A stretch of DNA of 64,000 nucleotides from Tropicimonas marinistellae (lineage in GTDB: Bacteria; Pseudomonadota; Alphaproteobacteria; Rhodobacterales; Rhodobacteraceae). Within the stretch, counting starts at the first letter, position 1; every line of letters begins with the position of its first letter. Location: assembly GCF_001509585.1 (NCBI RefSeq), contig NZ_LNCI01000002.1:310001-374000 (forward strand), in the 5' to 3' direction. A program made the translations under genes and the position numbers. Positions 35,758 to 44,811 of the stretch are shown one piece after another. Below the pieces are notes generated by a model. That model was not told the origin of the DNA. It made no database searches and worked only from the letters and a program-made list of their open reading frames with translations.

Positions 35758-35909
35758 TCCGATTTCGTTCGAACTTTGGGCTTCATCGCCTGCATTGCGA
35801 AGAAACTGAGCGGATTATGGCTGAGATGGCCTCTAGAAAAAATGTCTTGACGGTTGCCTCTCCGTTGCGCTTAATTTTTCAATCTGTTGATGAATGGAGT
35901 GTGGGGCGC

Positions 35910-36479
35910 GTGGACATTGGCGGCCGCCTGAAGGAGATGCGAGAGGAGCGGGGGCTGTCGCAAAGAGACCTTGCCGCTCGGGCGGGCCTCACCAATGGGG
36001 CGATCTCGCTGATCGAACAAAACAAGTCGAGCCCGTCGGTTGCCTCGTTAAAGCGGCTTCTGGATGCAATCCCCATGACCCTGTCGGAGTTCTTTTCAGA
36101 GGTGGAGGACACGCCGGCGCCCAAGTATTTTTTTACCAAGGATGAGTTTGTCGAACTCTCGCCGCAGGAAATCGGCCTTGGAGGCGACGCGTTGCGAGTC
36201 TCGCTCCGGCAACTCGGCGATGCGTCTCGGCATGCACTGCAGGTCCTGCACGAGACCTATCCGCCGGGGTCCGATACCGGCCCGGAACTGATTACCCACG
36301 AGGCTGAGGAGGCCGGAATCGTGGTGGAAGGAATTATTGAAGTAACCGTTGGCGACGAAATCCGTGTGCTAAATCCTGGCGACGGATATCTGTTCGACAG
36401 TCGGATTCCGCACAGGTTTCGCAATGTTTTCGATGGACCTTGCGTGATCGTCAGCGCATGTACGCCGCCGAGCTTTTAG
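35910..36479 (+). CDS. XRE-family regulator with C-terminal cupin domain (PuuR-like)
   Basis: A 189-residue repressor-type protein. The N-terminal helix-turn-helix (about 1-65) shows RLKEMREERGLSQRDLAARA and TNGAISLIEQNKSSPS. The C-terminal cupin (about 110-185) includes EEAGIVVEGIIEVTVGDE and LFDSRIPHRFRN. The architecture is that of PuuR, the putrescine-responsive regulator, and of related amine and amino acid regulators. The GTG at 35910 (MDIGGRLKEM in homologs) has GGAG about 10 bp upstream. It lies between divergent gabT and the downstream TAXI/decarboxylase operon and may control both. Confidence 0.88.
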   Translation: MDIGGRLKEMREERGLSQRDLAARAGLTNGAISLIEQNKSSPSVASLKRLLDAIPMTLSEFFSEVEDTPAPKYFFTKDEFVELSPQEIGLGGDALRVSLRQLGDASRHALQVLHETYPPGSDTGPELITHEAEEAGIVVEGIIEVTVGDEIRVLNPGDGYLFDSRIPHRFRNVFDGPCVIVSACTPPSF

Positions 36480-36647
36480 ACCCCGGTTGGGTAGCGATCG
36501 GAACGGTGTCGCAAATTGGCGTGGTTTTGTCGCTTGCGGGATAAATGTTGCGATACGGGATCAAGGTGTTAGCCTTGACGCTTACTGAGAGCGTGAAAGC
36601 GCCGATTATCATTTGTGACAGAAAAGTTCTGTATCAGGGAGAAAGCA

Positions 36648-37610
36648 ATGAAGAAACTTAATGCACTTGTCGCAACTGCGGCCCTCGCGGTCACAGCGAC
36701 GAGCGTCGCGGCACAGGAGCGGTTCATCACGATCGGCACTGGCGGGCAAACGGGCGTGTATTTCGTCGTCGGCCAGTCGATCTGCCGCCTGGTGAACCGC
36801 GGCACCGCCGAGCACAACCTCAAATGCACCGCGCCTTCGACCGGCGGTTCCATCGCCAATATCAATGCCATCTCGGCCGGTGACATGGATATGGGCGTGG
36901 CGCAGTCCGACTGGCAATTCCACGCGTTCAACGGCACATCTGAATTCGAGGGCAAGCAGTTCGACAAGCTTCGCGCCGTGTTCTCGGTGCATGGCGAGCC
37001 CTTCACTGTCGTCGCACGCAAGGACAGCGGCGCGGCGAATTTCGAAGATCTCTTTGGCAAGCGCGTGAATGTCGGCAACCCTGGCTCCGGTCAGCGTGCG
37101 ACGATGGACGTGGTGCTGAGCGCCTTGGGCAAGTCCGATGCAGACTTCTCCCTTGCTTCGGAACTGAAGCCGGCCGAGCAATCCGCGGCACTTGGCGACA
37201 ACAAGGTCGACGCGATCATCTATACCGTGGGCCATCCCAATGGCTCGATCCAGGAAGCTACGTCGACTGTCGATGCCGTCATCCTTCCGGTGACGGGCGA
37301 GGCGATTGACAAACTCGTCGACGAAAACCCCTATTATGCCAAGGCCGTGATCCCCGGCGGAATGTACAAGGGCACGGACAACGACGTGGATACCTTTGGC
37401 GTCAAGGCCACTTTCGTGACCTCGGCGGACGTTCCGGACGATGTCGTCTACACGGTGGTCAAGGCCGTCTTCGACAATTTCGATCGTTTCAAGGGCCTAC
37501 ACCCGGCGTTCGCAGACCTCGCTGAGGCCGACATGATCTCCGCCGGTCTCAGCGCGCCGCTGCATCCCGGAGCCGAGCAATACTACCGCGAACGCGGCTG
37601 GATCCAGTGA
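36648..37610 (+). CDS. TAXI-family TRAP transporter binding protein
   Basis: A 320-residue periplasmic receptor. Signal peptide of about 22 residues ending at SVAAQ. Family motifs are ITIGTGGQTGVYFVVGQSIC, TAPSTGGSIANINAI, MGVAQSDWQ and VNVGNPGSGQRATMDVV. It is followed by a hairpin and the fused permease gene, its partner. Known TAXI receptors bind glutamate, glutamine or dicarboxylates; the ligand here is unknown, but the context (decarboxylase, aminotransferases) suggests an amino acid or amine derivative. Confidence 0.95.
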   Translation: MKKLNALVATAALAVTATSVAAQERFITIGTGGQTGVYFVVGQSICRLVNRGTAEHNLKCTAPSTGGSIANINAISAGDMDMGVAQSDWQFHAFNGTSEFEGKQFDKLRAVFSVHGEPFTVVARKDSGAANFEDLFGKRVNVGNPGSGQRATMDVVLSALGKSDADFSLASELKPAEQSAALGDNKVDAIIYTVGHPNGSIQEATSTVDAVILPVTGEAIDKLVDENPYYAKAVIPGGMYKGTDNDVDTFGVKATFVTSADVPDDVVYTVVKAVFDNFDRFKGLHPAFADLAEADMISAGLSAPLHPGAEQYYRERGWIQ

Positions 37611-37634
37611 CACTGGCCCAATGACATGACAACG

Positions 37635-37664
37635 GGCGGCCCGTCACGCGATGCCCGGGCCGCC
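37635..37664 (+). promoter_or_regulatory. Stem-loop between TAXI receptor and permease genes
   Basis: GGCGGCCCG (37635-37643) pairs perfectly with CGGGCCGCC (37656-37664) around a 12-base loop. It lacks a T-run and lies within the operon, as do the hairpins after the other two in-operon binding-protein genes of this window. Confidence 0.72.
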
Positions 37665-37735
37665 GGATTTCACGGAACAGCGGATCCCGTGCGGCGACAA
37701 GTTTCGCCGGGATTCGGGCATATGGGGGCAAGCGC

Positions 37736-40495
37736 ATGAGCGACGACAAGCAATTCGAGGCCGCGGCCGTCGAACAGGCGGCAGCGGGCCATGCGGGGCT
37801 GAGCCAGAACGAACTCGACGAACTGGTAGCCTCCGCCGACACGGGCGGGCGGTCCCCGTCTGCCGCGGTCGCGCGGCTGATCATGATTACGGCCATCGTC
37901 TGGTCGCTGTTCCAGCTCTGGATCGCAAGCCCAATCCCGTTCATGGTCGGGTTCGGTGTCTTCAACGACACCGAGGCGCGCTCGATCCACCTCGCATTCG
38001 CACTGTTCCTCGCCTATGCCGCTTACCCAGCGGCCCGCACCAATGTGCAACTCGCACTCGCGGTGGGCGTGCCGGCGCTGTTGACAGTCCTGTTCATGTT
38101 TGGCGCCAAGGAGGGAACACCGATCTGGTGGATCCCGATCATTGGCGTCGCCGTGATAGCGGCGATCCTCCTGGGGTCTCCCAAGGATCGGGTGCCACCT
38201 TGGGAATGGGCGCTGGCCATTGTTGGCGCGGCATCCTCGCTCTACCTCTATTTCGCTTATGACGCCATCGCGCAGCGTGTCGGCGCGCCGATCCTCGTCG
38301 ACTTCGTGGTCGCTGTCGCGGGCTTGCTCATCTTGCTCGAGGCCACCCGCCGGGCCCTCGGTCCTGCGCTGATGATCGTCGCGACGGTCTTTCTCGTGTA
38401 CACCTTCCTCGGCCCGCACATGCCGAGCATTATCGCGCACAAGGGCAACAACCTTTCCGAGGTCGTGAACCACCAATGGATCACCACCGAAGGCGTGTTT
38501 GGCATCGCGCTCGGCGTCTCGACCTCCTTCGTCTTTCTTTTCGTGCTCTTCGGCTCGCTGCTCGACAAGGCAGGTGCCGGCAACTACTTCATCCAGGTCG
38601 CTTTCTCACTCATGGGCCATATGCGCGGGGGGCCCGCCAAGGCCGCTGTCGTCTCCTCGGCGATGACCGGCCTGATCTCCGGCTCCTCAATTGCCAACGT
38701 GGTAACCACCGGCACATTCACCATCCCACTGATGAAGAAGGTCGGCTTCTCGGCCGAGAAGGCCGGCGCGGTCGAAGTGGCCTCCTCGGTCAATGGCCAG
38801 ATCATGCCGCCGGTGATGGGCGCCGCGGCCTTCCTGATGGTCGAATACGTGGGCATCCCCTATTTCGACGTGGTCAAGCACGCCTTCGTGCCGGCCGTCA
38901 TTTCCTACATTGCGCTGGTCTACATCGTTCACCTCGAGGCCATGAAGGCCAAGATGGAGGGGCTGCCGCGGGCCTATGAGCCCAAACCCCTCGTCGCATG
39001 GCTGATCTCGCTTGCCTTCACCATCGCGGTGATCTGCGCGCTCTCCTTCGCGGTCTATTTCGGCATGGGCTGGATCCGGCCCGTCTTCGGTGCAGCGGCT
39101 GGCTACGTGATCTTCGGGATGTTGACCGCCGTCTACGTGGCGCTTCTCTTTGTCGCCTGCCGCGAGGAGCGGCTGCACATGGACGATCCCAACGCGCCGG
39201 TGACTGCGCTGCCGTTGCCAGGTCCCACGATCCGCGCGGGTCTGCACTTCTTGCTGCCTGTCGTGGTCCTGGTATGGGCACTGATGGTGGACCGCCTGAG
39301 CCCCGGTCTCTCGGCCTTCTGGGCTGCGTCCTTCATGATCTTCATCCTGATCACCCAACGCCCGCTGGAAGCGATCTTCCGCGGCGAGGGCAACTTCGGG
39401 GGCGCCGTGAGCCACGGTATCCGCGAACTCATCGAGGGGCTGGAGGCCGGTGCGCGCAATATGATCGGCATCGGTATCGCCACGGCCACCGCGGGTATCA
39501 TTGTCGGTGCCGTCAGCCAGACAGGTGTCGGATCGGCATTGGCCGATGTGGTCGAGGTGCTTTCGCGCGGGAATATCATGGCGATATTGCTGCTTACGGC
39601 CGTGCTATCGCTGATCCTCGGCATGGGTCTTCCGACGACAGCCAACTACATCGTGGTGTCGGCGCTGCTTGCGCCGGTCATCGTCACGCTGGGCCAGCAA
39701 AACGGGCTGATCGTGCCGTTGATCGCCGTCCACCTCTTCGTGTTCTACTTCGGCATCATGGCGGATGTGACGCCCCCCGTGGGGCTCGCTTCCTTCGCGG
39801 CGGCAGCCGTTTCGGGTGGAGATCCAATCCGTACCGGGGTGGTGGCTTTCTTCTACTCCCTGCGCACGGCGGCACTGCCTTTCCTCTTCATCTTCAACAC
39901 CGAATTGCTTCTGATCGACGTGAACTGGGCGCAGGGGATATTCGTCTTCATTGTCGCGACTGTGGCGATGCTGCTCTTTGCGGCGGCGACACAGGGCTGG
40001 TTCCTGACCCGCAACCGGGCATATGAAACAATCGCTTTGCTGCTCATCGCCTTCACCCTGTTCCGCCCGGGATTCTGGATGGACATGGTGGTGCCGCCCT
40101 ACGACAACCGGCCCCCTGCCGAACTTGAACAGGCGATGGCGGATACAGATCCGGGCCAGGATCTGCGGCTGACCGTGAGCGGGTTGAACGCCGTTGGTGA
40201 TCCCGTCACGTTCACTGCCCTGGTGCCTGTTCCGGAGGGAGAATCCGGGGCCGACAGGCTCTTCACATCCGGCATCGAGGCGGTCGAGCGGGACGGAAAG
40301 GTAATCATCGACAATGTCGCCTTCGACAGCCCGGCGCAGAAGGCGGGTCTCGACTGGGACCAGGAGATTGTCGAGGTGCTTGCGCCGTCGAGCCAGCCCC
40401 CGAAATATCTGATGTACCTGCCTGCGCTGCTCTTGCTGGCAGGCGTCGTGTTGTTGCAGAGGCGGCGGGCGACCCCGCAGCTGGCAAGCGCCTGA
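37736..40495 (+). CDS. TRAP transporter fused permease (4TM/12TM) with C-terminal DUF3394-like domain
   Basis: A 919-residue membrane protein combining the small and large TRAP subunits, as usual for TAXI systems. A polar N-terminus of about 45 residues is followed by many helices. Conserved permease segments include SSAMTGLISGSSIANVVTTG, GQIMPPVMGAAAFLMVEY and LILGMGLPTTANYIVVSAL. The C-terminal part (about 760-890) is a soluble domain with ALVPVPEGESGADRLF, probably periplasmic, ended by one more helix. Partner of the TAXI receptor just upstream. Confidence 0.94.
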   Translation: MSDDKQFEAAAVEQAAAGHAGLSQNELDELVASADTGGRSPSAAVARLIMITAIVWSLFQLWIASPIPFMVGFGVFNDTEARSIHLAFALFLAYAAYPAARTNVQLALAVGVPALLTVLFMFGAKEGTPIWWIPIIGVAVIAAILLGSPKDRVPPWEWALAIVGAASSLYLYFAYDAIAQRVGAPILVDFVVAVAGLLILLEATRRALGPALMIVATVFLVYTFLGPHMPSIIAHKGNNLSEVVNHQWITTEGVFGIALGVSTSFVFLFVLFGSLLDKAGAGNYFIQVAFSLMGHMRGGPAKAAVVSSAMTGLISGSSIANVVTTGTFTIPLMKKVGFSAEKAGAVEVASSVNGQIMPPVMGAAAFLMVEYVGIPYFDVVKHAFVPAVISYIALVYIVHLEAMKAKMEGLPRAYEPKPLVAWLISLAFTIAVICALSFAVYFGMGWIRPVFGAAAGYVIFGMLTAVYVALLFVACREERLHMDDPNAPVTALPLPGPTIRAGLHFLLPVVVLVWALMVDRLSPGLSAFWAASFMIFILITQRPLEAIFRGEGNFGGAVSHGIRELIEGLEAGARNMIGIGIATATAGIIVGAVSQTGVGSALADVVEVLSRGNIMAILLLTAVLSLILGMGLPTTANYIVVSALLAPVIVTLGQQNGLIVPLIAVHLFVFYFGIMADVTPPVGLASFAAAAVSGGDPIRTGVVAFFYSLRTAALPFLFIFNTELLLIDVNWAQGIFVFIVATVAMLLFAAATQGWFLTRNRAYETIALLLIAFTLFRPGFWMDMVVPPYDNRPPAELEQAMADTDPGQDLRLTVSGLNAVGDPVTFTALVPVPEGESGADRLFTSGIEAVERDGKVIIDNVAFDSPAQKAGLDWDQEIVEVLAPSSQPPKYLMYLPALLLLAGVVLLQRRRATPQLASA

Positions 40496-40508
40496 AGGGA
40501 GACCCGTG

Positions 40509-40934
40509 ATGTTTGACAATGTTCTTCTTCCGATCGACCTGAACCATCCCGAGTCCTGGGAGAAGGCTCTGCCGATGGCGCTGAAGCTCTGCGGGGCAAC
40601 CGGAACGCTGCACCTTCTCGGGATCGTCCACGACCTCGGCGCCGCGATGGTCGCGTCTTTCCTTCCAAAGGACTTCGAAGAGAAGGCGCTGCGCCAGATG
40701 ATGGAGAACCTCGAGACCTTCAAGGACGAGCACGTCCCGGCAGGCGCCAGAGCCGAGGTGCATGTCGAACATGGCCATGTTCCGGAGCACCTGCTCACCG
40801 CCGCCAAACACCTGAATGCCGATCTGATCGTGATGGCCTCGCATGAGCCGAACGACTTACGGTCATTCCTCGTGGGCTCCTATGCCGACAAGGTAGTCCA
40901 CCACTCGCCAATCCCTGTGTTGGTCGTGCGTTGA
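40509..40934 (+). CDS. Universal stress protein (UspA family)
   Basis: A 141-residue UspA-fold nucleotide-binding protein. The start MFDNVLLPIDL and the ending with ADLIVMASHEPNDLRSFLVG and SPIPVLVVR match the family, including the ATP-binding GS region in a variant form. A small Usp is often encoded beside TAXI/TRAP permeases (TeaD-like) and may regulate transport. A GTG at 40506 directly precedes the ATG used. It lies 13 bp after the permease gene. Confidence 0.92.
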   Translation: MFDNVLLPIDLNHPESWEKALPMALKLCGATGTLHLLGIVHDLGAAMVASFLPKDFEEKALRQMMENLETFKDEHVPAGARAEVHVEHGHVPEHLLTAAKHLNADLIVMASHEPNDLRSFLVGSYADKVVHHSPIPVLVVR

Positions 40935-41022
40935 TGCTGGTTGGCCCGGTCTGCCGGACTGACGCCAATCCTGCCGGAGAAAACTGGGGGGAGACAACTA
41001 TCCAACTGGAGAAACGATACTT

Positions 41023-41991
41023 ATGACTCCTTTCGCCATTGCCGGTGTGCAGATGCATGTCGCGGCGCTTCATTCAAACGTCGAGGCGATGCGCCACCGG
41101 ATCGAGGTTCTGATGGCGCGCTTTCCCTGGACCCAGATGGTTCTGTTTTCGGAGCTTGCGCCCTACGGTCCACTCGATCGCTACGCCCAACCGTTTCCCA
41201 ACGAGGCGTTGGAGATCTTCCAGCAGGACGCGCGCCGCTACGGCATATGGCTGATCCCGGGGTCGATGTTCGAGAAACGCGAGGACGGCCGGATCTACAA
41301 CACCTCCGTCGTGATCAATCCCGAGGGCGAGATCGTTGCGAAGTACTCCAAGATGTTTCCATTCAGGCCGTACGAGACCGGCATTACCGCCGGGACCGAA
41401 TTCTGCGTGTTCGATGTGCCGGATGTGGGCCGTTTCGGGTTGTCGATCTGCTACGACATCTGGTTCCCGGAAACCACGCGTCAGCTGACCAGCCAGGGGG
41501 TCGAGGTTTTGCTCCACCCCGTGCTCACTGGAACCACCGACCGCGACGCTGAACTTGCCATCGCACGCGCGACGGCGGCGCAGTTCCAGTGCTATGTTTT
41601 CGATGTCAACGGGTTGGCGGCCGGCGGCGTGGGGCGCTCGCTGGTGGTGGATCCGGCGGCGACGGTGCTGCATCAGTCTGCCGGGCAGGAGGACATGTTC
41701 CCCATCGAGGTCGACCTTGATCAGGTGCGGCGACAACGGGAGACAGGGATCAAAGGTCTCGGCCAGGTCCTGAAGAGTTTCCGCGATCGTGATGCAGACT
41801 TCACCATCTACGACCGGGCGAGCGGTGCCGACGCTTATCTCAATACGCTGGGACCGCTGGAAACCCCGCGCCAGGGCTCGGCGGCAGGATTGCGGGCGAC
41901 GGATCCAAGGACCGCGCTCGGTTATCACGAGGAGCCGGACAAATCGCCGATGAACTTCTCCGTCTTCCACGGAAAGACGGGGTCGGACTGA
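41023..41991 (+). CDS. Nitrilase-superfamily carbon-nitrogen hydrolase
   Basis: A 322-residue cytoplasmic amidohydrolase. The Glu-Lys-Cys triad is visible: Glu44 in LFSELAPYG, Lys110 in AKYSKMFPF and Cys143 in SICYDIWFPE. Branches of this superfamily hydrolyse amides such as N-carbamoylputrescine, omega-amides or nitriles. The C-terminal 40 residues extend past the usual fold. The context with a basic amino acid decarboxylase would suit N-carbamoylputrescine-type hydrolysis or release of an acyl group, but the specificity cannot be read from the sequence. Confidence 0.9.
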   Translation: MTPFAIAGVQMHVAALHSNVEAMRHRIEVLMARFPWTQMVLFSELAPYGPLDRYAQPFPNEALEIFQQDARRYGIWLIPGSMFEKREDGRIYNTSVVINPEGEIVAKYSKMFPFRPYETGITAGTEFCVFDVPDVGRFGLSICYDIWFPETTRQLTSQGVEVLLHPVLTGTTDRDAELAIARATAAQFQCYVFDVNGLAAGGVGRSLVVDPAATVLHQSAGQEDMFPIEVDLDQVRRQRETGIKGLGQVLKSFRDRDADFTIYDRASGADAYLNTLGPLETPRQGSAAGLRATDPRTALGYHEEPDKSPMNFSVFHGKTGSD

Positions 41992-42045
41992 GGAGCGCGC
42001 CGCGGGGGAGGAGAGCGCCGCGGCGCATCAGGGAGGAGGGGCAAA

Positions 42046-44790
42046 ATGAACATGCAGTCAGGGGAGCAGAAGCTTCCCTCGATCCGGGACTATTACAGTG
42101 CGACGCAGCTTCGTGCCGACAGGTGGAGTGCGCTGCGGGAAGTTTGTGAGGGTCTGAACCGTTCCGGCGTATCAGGACGGCAAGGAAAGAAGCTCTTGTC
42201 CAATGCAGATGAGCTACTGCAGGCCCTCGCTCCGATCGAGACGTACTGGGCGTTTCCCGGCGCATCCGCCTTCGAACACCTGAGGCGCCTGCTCGCGCAG
42301 GAAAACACGTCGGACCTCTCGTTGGCAGTTCGCCGGATTGCGCGGGCGCTGGCCTCGGGCGCGTACCGGCGGCGCACCATACCCCTGAACTCCTCCGAAA
42401 TCGACAGCGAGGACTATGAGGACGAGGCTTCGCTTGCCCCCGAGGCCCGCGCCCTCGGCCGACCGTATTTCGAGGTCCTTATCGTCGACGACGTACCCGA
42501 ACAGCAGGAGCGGTTTCTGCGTATGAGCCTGCAGCGCATGCGCCGTGCCGAGGACCCATTCATCTACGAGCCTGTGGTGGTCCCGTCACTGGAAGACGCG
42601 CTGCTCGGAATCCTGTTTAACCACAACGTCCAGGCGGTCGTGGTTCGCCCCGGGTTGAGCCTCAAGTCCAAGAACGAACTGCCGATTCTCAACCGATACC
42701 TTTCGCATCTGAGCGAGGACGAGGAAGTCGACTCCCTGCAGCCCTATGAATACGGCCCGGAAGCGTGTCGGCTAATCGCGACGATCCGTCCGGAGCTTGA
42801 CGCCTATCTGGTGACGGATCGGTCAGCAGAAGACATCGCCGGGCTCGACCTCGGCCGTTGCCGCCGTGTCTTCTACAACCAGGAGGATTTCCTCGAGCTC
42901 CACCTCAATATCCTTCGGGGCGTGAATCGACGCTACAAGACCCCGTTCTTCACGGCATTGAAGGAGTATTCCAAGCAGCCAACGGGCGTTTTCCACGCCA
43001 TGCCGATCAGCCGCGGCAAGTCGATCACCCGGTCGCACTGGATTCAGGACATGGGTGCCTTCTACGGCCCGAACATCTTCCTCGCCGAGACATCGGCCAC
43101 CTCGGGCGGGCTAGACAGCCTGCTGGAGCCCAAGGGGCCGATCAAGGAAGCGCAGGACATGGCGGCCCGCGCTTTTGGTGCAAAACAGACGTTCTTCGCC
43201 ACCAACGGAACGTCAACCTGCAACAAGATCGTCGTGCAAGCCCTTGTGAAGCCGGGTGATATCGTTCTGGTCGACCGGGATTGCCACAAGTCGCATCACT
43301 ACGGCATGGTGCTCTCGGGCGCCCGCGTGGTCTACATGGACAGCTATCCGCTGCACGAGTACTCGATGTACGGCGCGGTGCCGATGCACGAGATCAAGCA
43401 CAACCTGCTCAAGCTCAAGGCCGAGGGGAAGCTCGACAAGGTGCGTATGGTGCTGCTCACCAACTGTACCTTCGACGGGCTGGTCTACAATGTTCAGCGC
43501 GTCATGGAAGAATGCCTGGCGATCAAGAGGGACCTCATCTTCTTGTGGGATGAGGCGTGGTTCGGCTTCGCACATTTCGCGCCAATCTACCGGCAGCGAA
43601 CGGCGATGGGCGTCGCGAACACCTTGCGAGAGACCCTTCGCACGCCGGAAGCTGCCAAGGCATGGAGCGATCAGCAAGAAGCGCTGAAGGACGCCGACCA
43701 GGAAACCATGCTCAATACCCGGTTGGTGCCCCCGCCAGATGCTCGTGTGCGGGTTTACGCGACCCAATCGACGCACAAGACTCTGACGTCATTGCGGCAA
43801 GGGTCGATGATCCATGTGAACGACCAGGACTTCAAAGGCGAGATCGAAGCAGGCTTCCACGAAGCCTACATGACCCACACCTCGACCTCTCCGAACTACC
43901 AGATCATCGCCTCGCTCGACGTCGGTCGGCGACAGGTCGAACTGGAGGGGTTTGAGCTTGTTCAGCGCCAGGTAGAGAGCGCGATGGCCATCCGACGTGC
44001 GGTGGCGACCCACCCGATGCTGCAGAAGTATTTCACGCTTCTGTCGGTCGGAGACATGATCCCCGAGCAATTCCGGGAAAGCGGTGTCGAAGTCTACTAC
44101 GATGCCAAGCTTGGCTGGACGGATACTTGGGAGACCTGGCACACGGACGAATTCGTGCTCGATCCAACCCGCGTCACGCTCGCGGTTGGAGGAACCGGTT
44201 GGGATGGCGACACATTCAAGACCAAGATCCTGATGGACAAATACGGGATCCAGATCAACAAGACCTCCCGAAACACGGTCCTATTCATGACCAATATCGG
44301 CACGACCAGATCTTCGGTTGCCTACCTGATCGAGGTCCTGGTGGAGATTGCCAACGAACTCGATGACCTTCTCGATGACGCATCGAAGATGGAGCGGCGC
44401 TCTTTTGAGAACCGCGTCGCGGGGCTGGTTGAGCATGTGCCGCCGCTACCGGATTTCAGCCGGTTCCACGAGGCGTTCCGGTCCGACGGTGATACGCCCG
44501 AGGGCGATATCCGCAGCGCCTTCTTCCTCGCCTATACCGAGGAGAACTGCGACTACCTTCCGATTGATGACCGACTCATGGAGCGTCTCGAGGCGGGCGA
44601 GGAACTGGTCTCGGCAAGTTTCGTAATTCCATACCCGCCCGGCTTCCCCATTCTCGTTCCGGGGCAGGTGATCAGTCCGGAGATCCTCTCGTTCATGCGC
44701 GCACTCGACGTTTCCGAAATCCACGGCTTCCGGGCCGATCTCGGGCTGCGCGTCTTCACCGCAGACGCGCTCGCGTCGTTGAAGAAATAG
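42046..44790 (+). CDS. Orn/Lys/Arg decarboxylase-type PLP enzyme (fold type I, large form)
   Basis: A 914-residue member of the prokaryotic ornithine/lysine/arginine decarboxylase family. The N-terminal 130 residues are an extra helical region unlike the E. coli enzymes. A receiver-like wing domain (about 140-300) begins with FEVLIVDDVPEQQERFL. The PLP domain shows FFATNGTSTCNKIV, the cofactor Asp in FLWDEAWFGFAHF and the Schiff-base Lys578 in QSTHKTLTSLRQGSM. The C-terminal domain closes the dimer. It would decarboxylate a basic amino acid or a derivative to an amine. It is followed within 21 bp by an ATP-grasp gene, an arrangement not known from polyamine operons. Confidence 0.92.
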   Translation: MNMQSGEQKLPSIRDYYSATQLRADRWSALREVCEGLNRSGVSGRQGKKLLSNADELLQALAPIETYWAFPGASAFEHLRRLLAQENTSDLSLAVRRIARALASGAYRRRTIPLNSSEIDSEDYEDEASLAPEARALGRPYFEVLIVDDVPEQQERFLRMSLQRMRRAEDPFIYEPVVVPSLEDALLGILFNHNVQAVVVRPGLSLKSKNELPILNRYLSHLSEDEEVDSLQPYEYGPEACRLIATIRPELDAYLVTDRSAEDIAGLDLGRCRRVFYNQEDFLELHLNILRGVNRRYKTPFFTALKEYSKQPTGVFHAMPISRGKSITRSHWIQDMGAFYGPNIFLAETSATSGGLDSLLEPKGPIKEAQDMAARAFGAKQTFFATNGTSTCNKIVVQALVKPGDIVLVDRDCHKSHHYGMVLSGARVVYMDSYPLHEYSMYGAVPMHEIKHNLLKLKAEGKLDKVRMVLLTNCTFDGLVYNVQRVMEECLAIKRDLIFLWDEAWFGFAHFAPIYRQRTAMGVANTLRETLRTPEAAKAWSDQQEALKDADQETMLNTRLVPPPDARVRVYATQSTHKTLTSLRQGSMIHVNDQDFKGEIEAGFHEAYMTHTSTSPNYQIIASLDVGRRQVELEGFELVQRQVESAMAIRRAVATHPMLQKYFTLLSVGDMIPEQFRESGVEVYYDAKLGWTDTWETWHTDEFVLDPTRVTLAVGGTGWDGDTFKTKILMDKYGIQINKTSRNTVLFMTNIGTTRSSVAYLIEVLVEIANELDDLLDDASKMERRSFENRVAGLVEHVPPLPDFSRFHEAFRSDGDTPEGDIRSAFFLAYTEENCDYLPIDDRLMERLEAGEELVSASFVIPYPPGFPILVPGQVISPEILSFMRALDVSEIHGFRADLGLRVFTADALASLKK

Positions 44791-44811
44791 CCTCGACAGG
44801 GAGCAAGGACC

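Noticed and set aside
36573-36612. TTGACG with downstream TATCAT as promoter of the TAXI operon
   Set aside because: The spacing of 26 bp is too long for a sigma-70 promoter, so it was not annotated.
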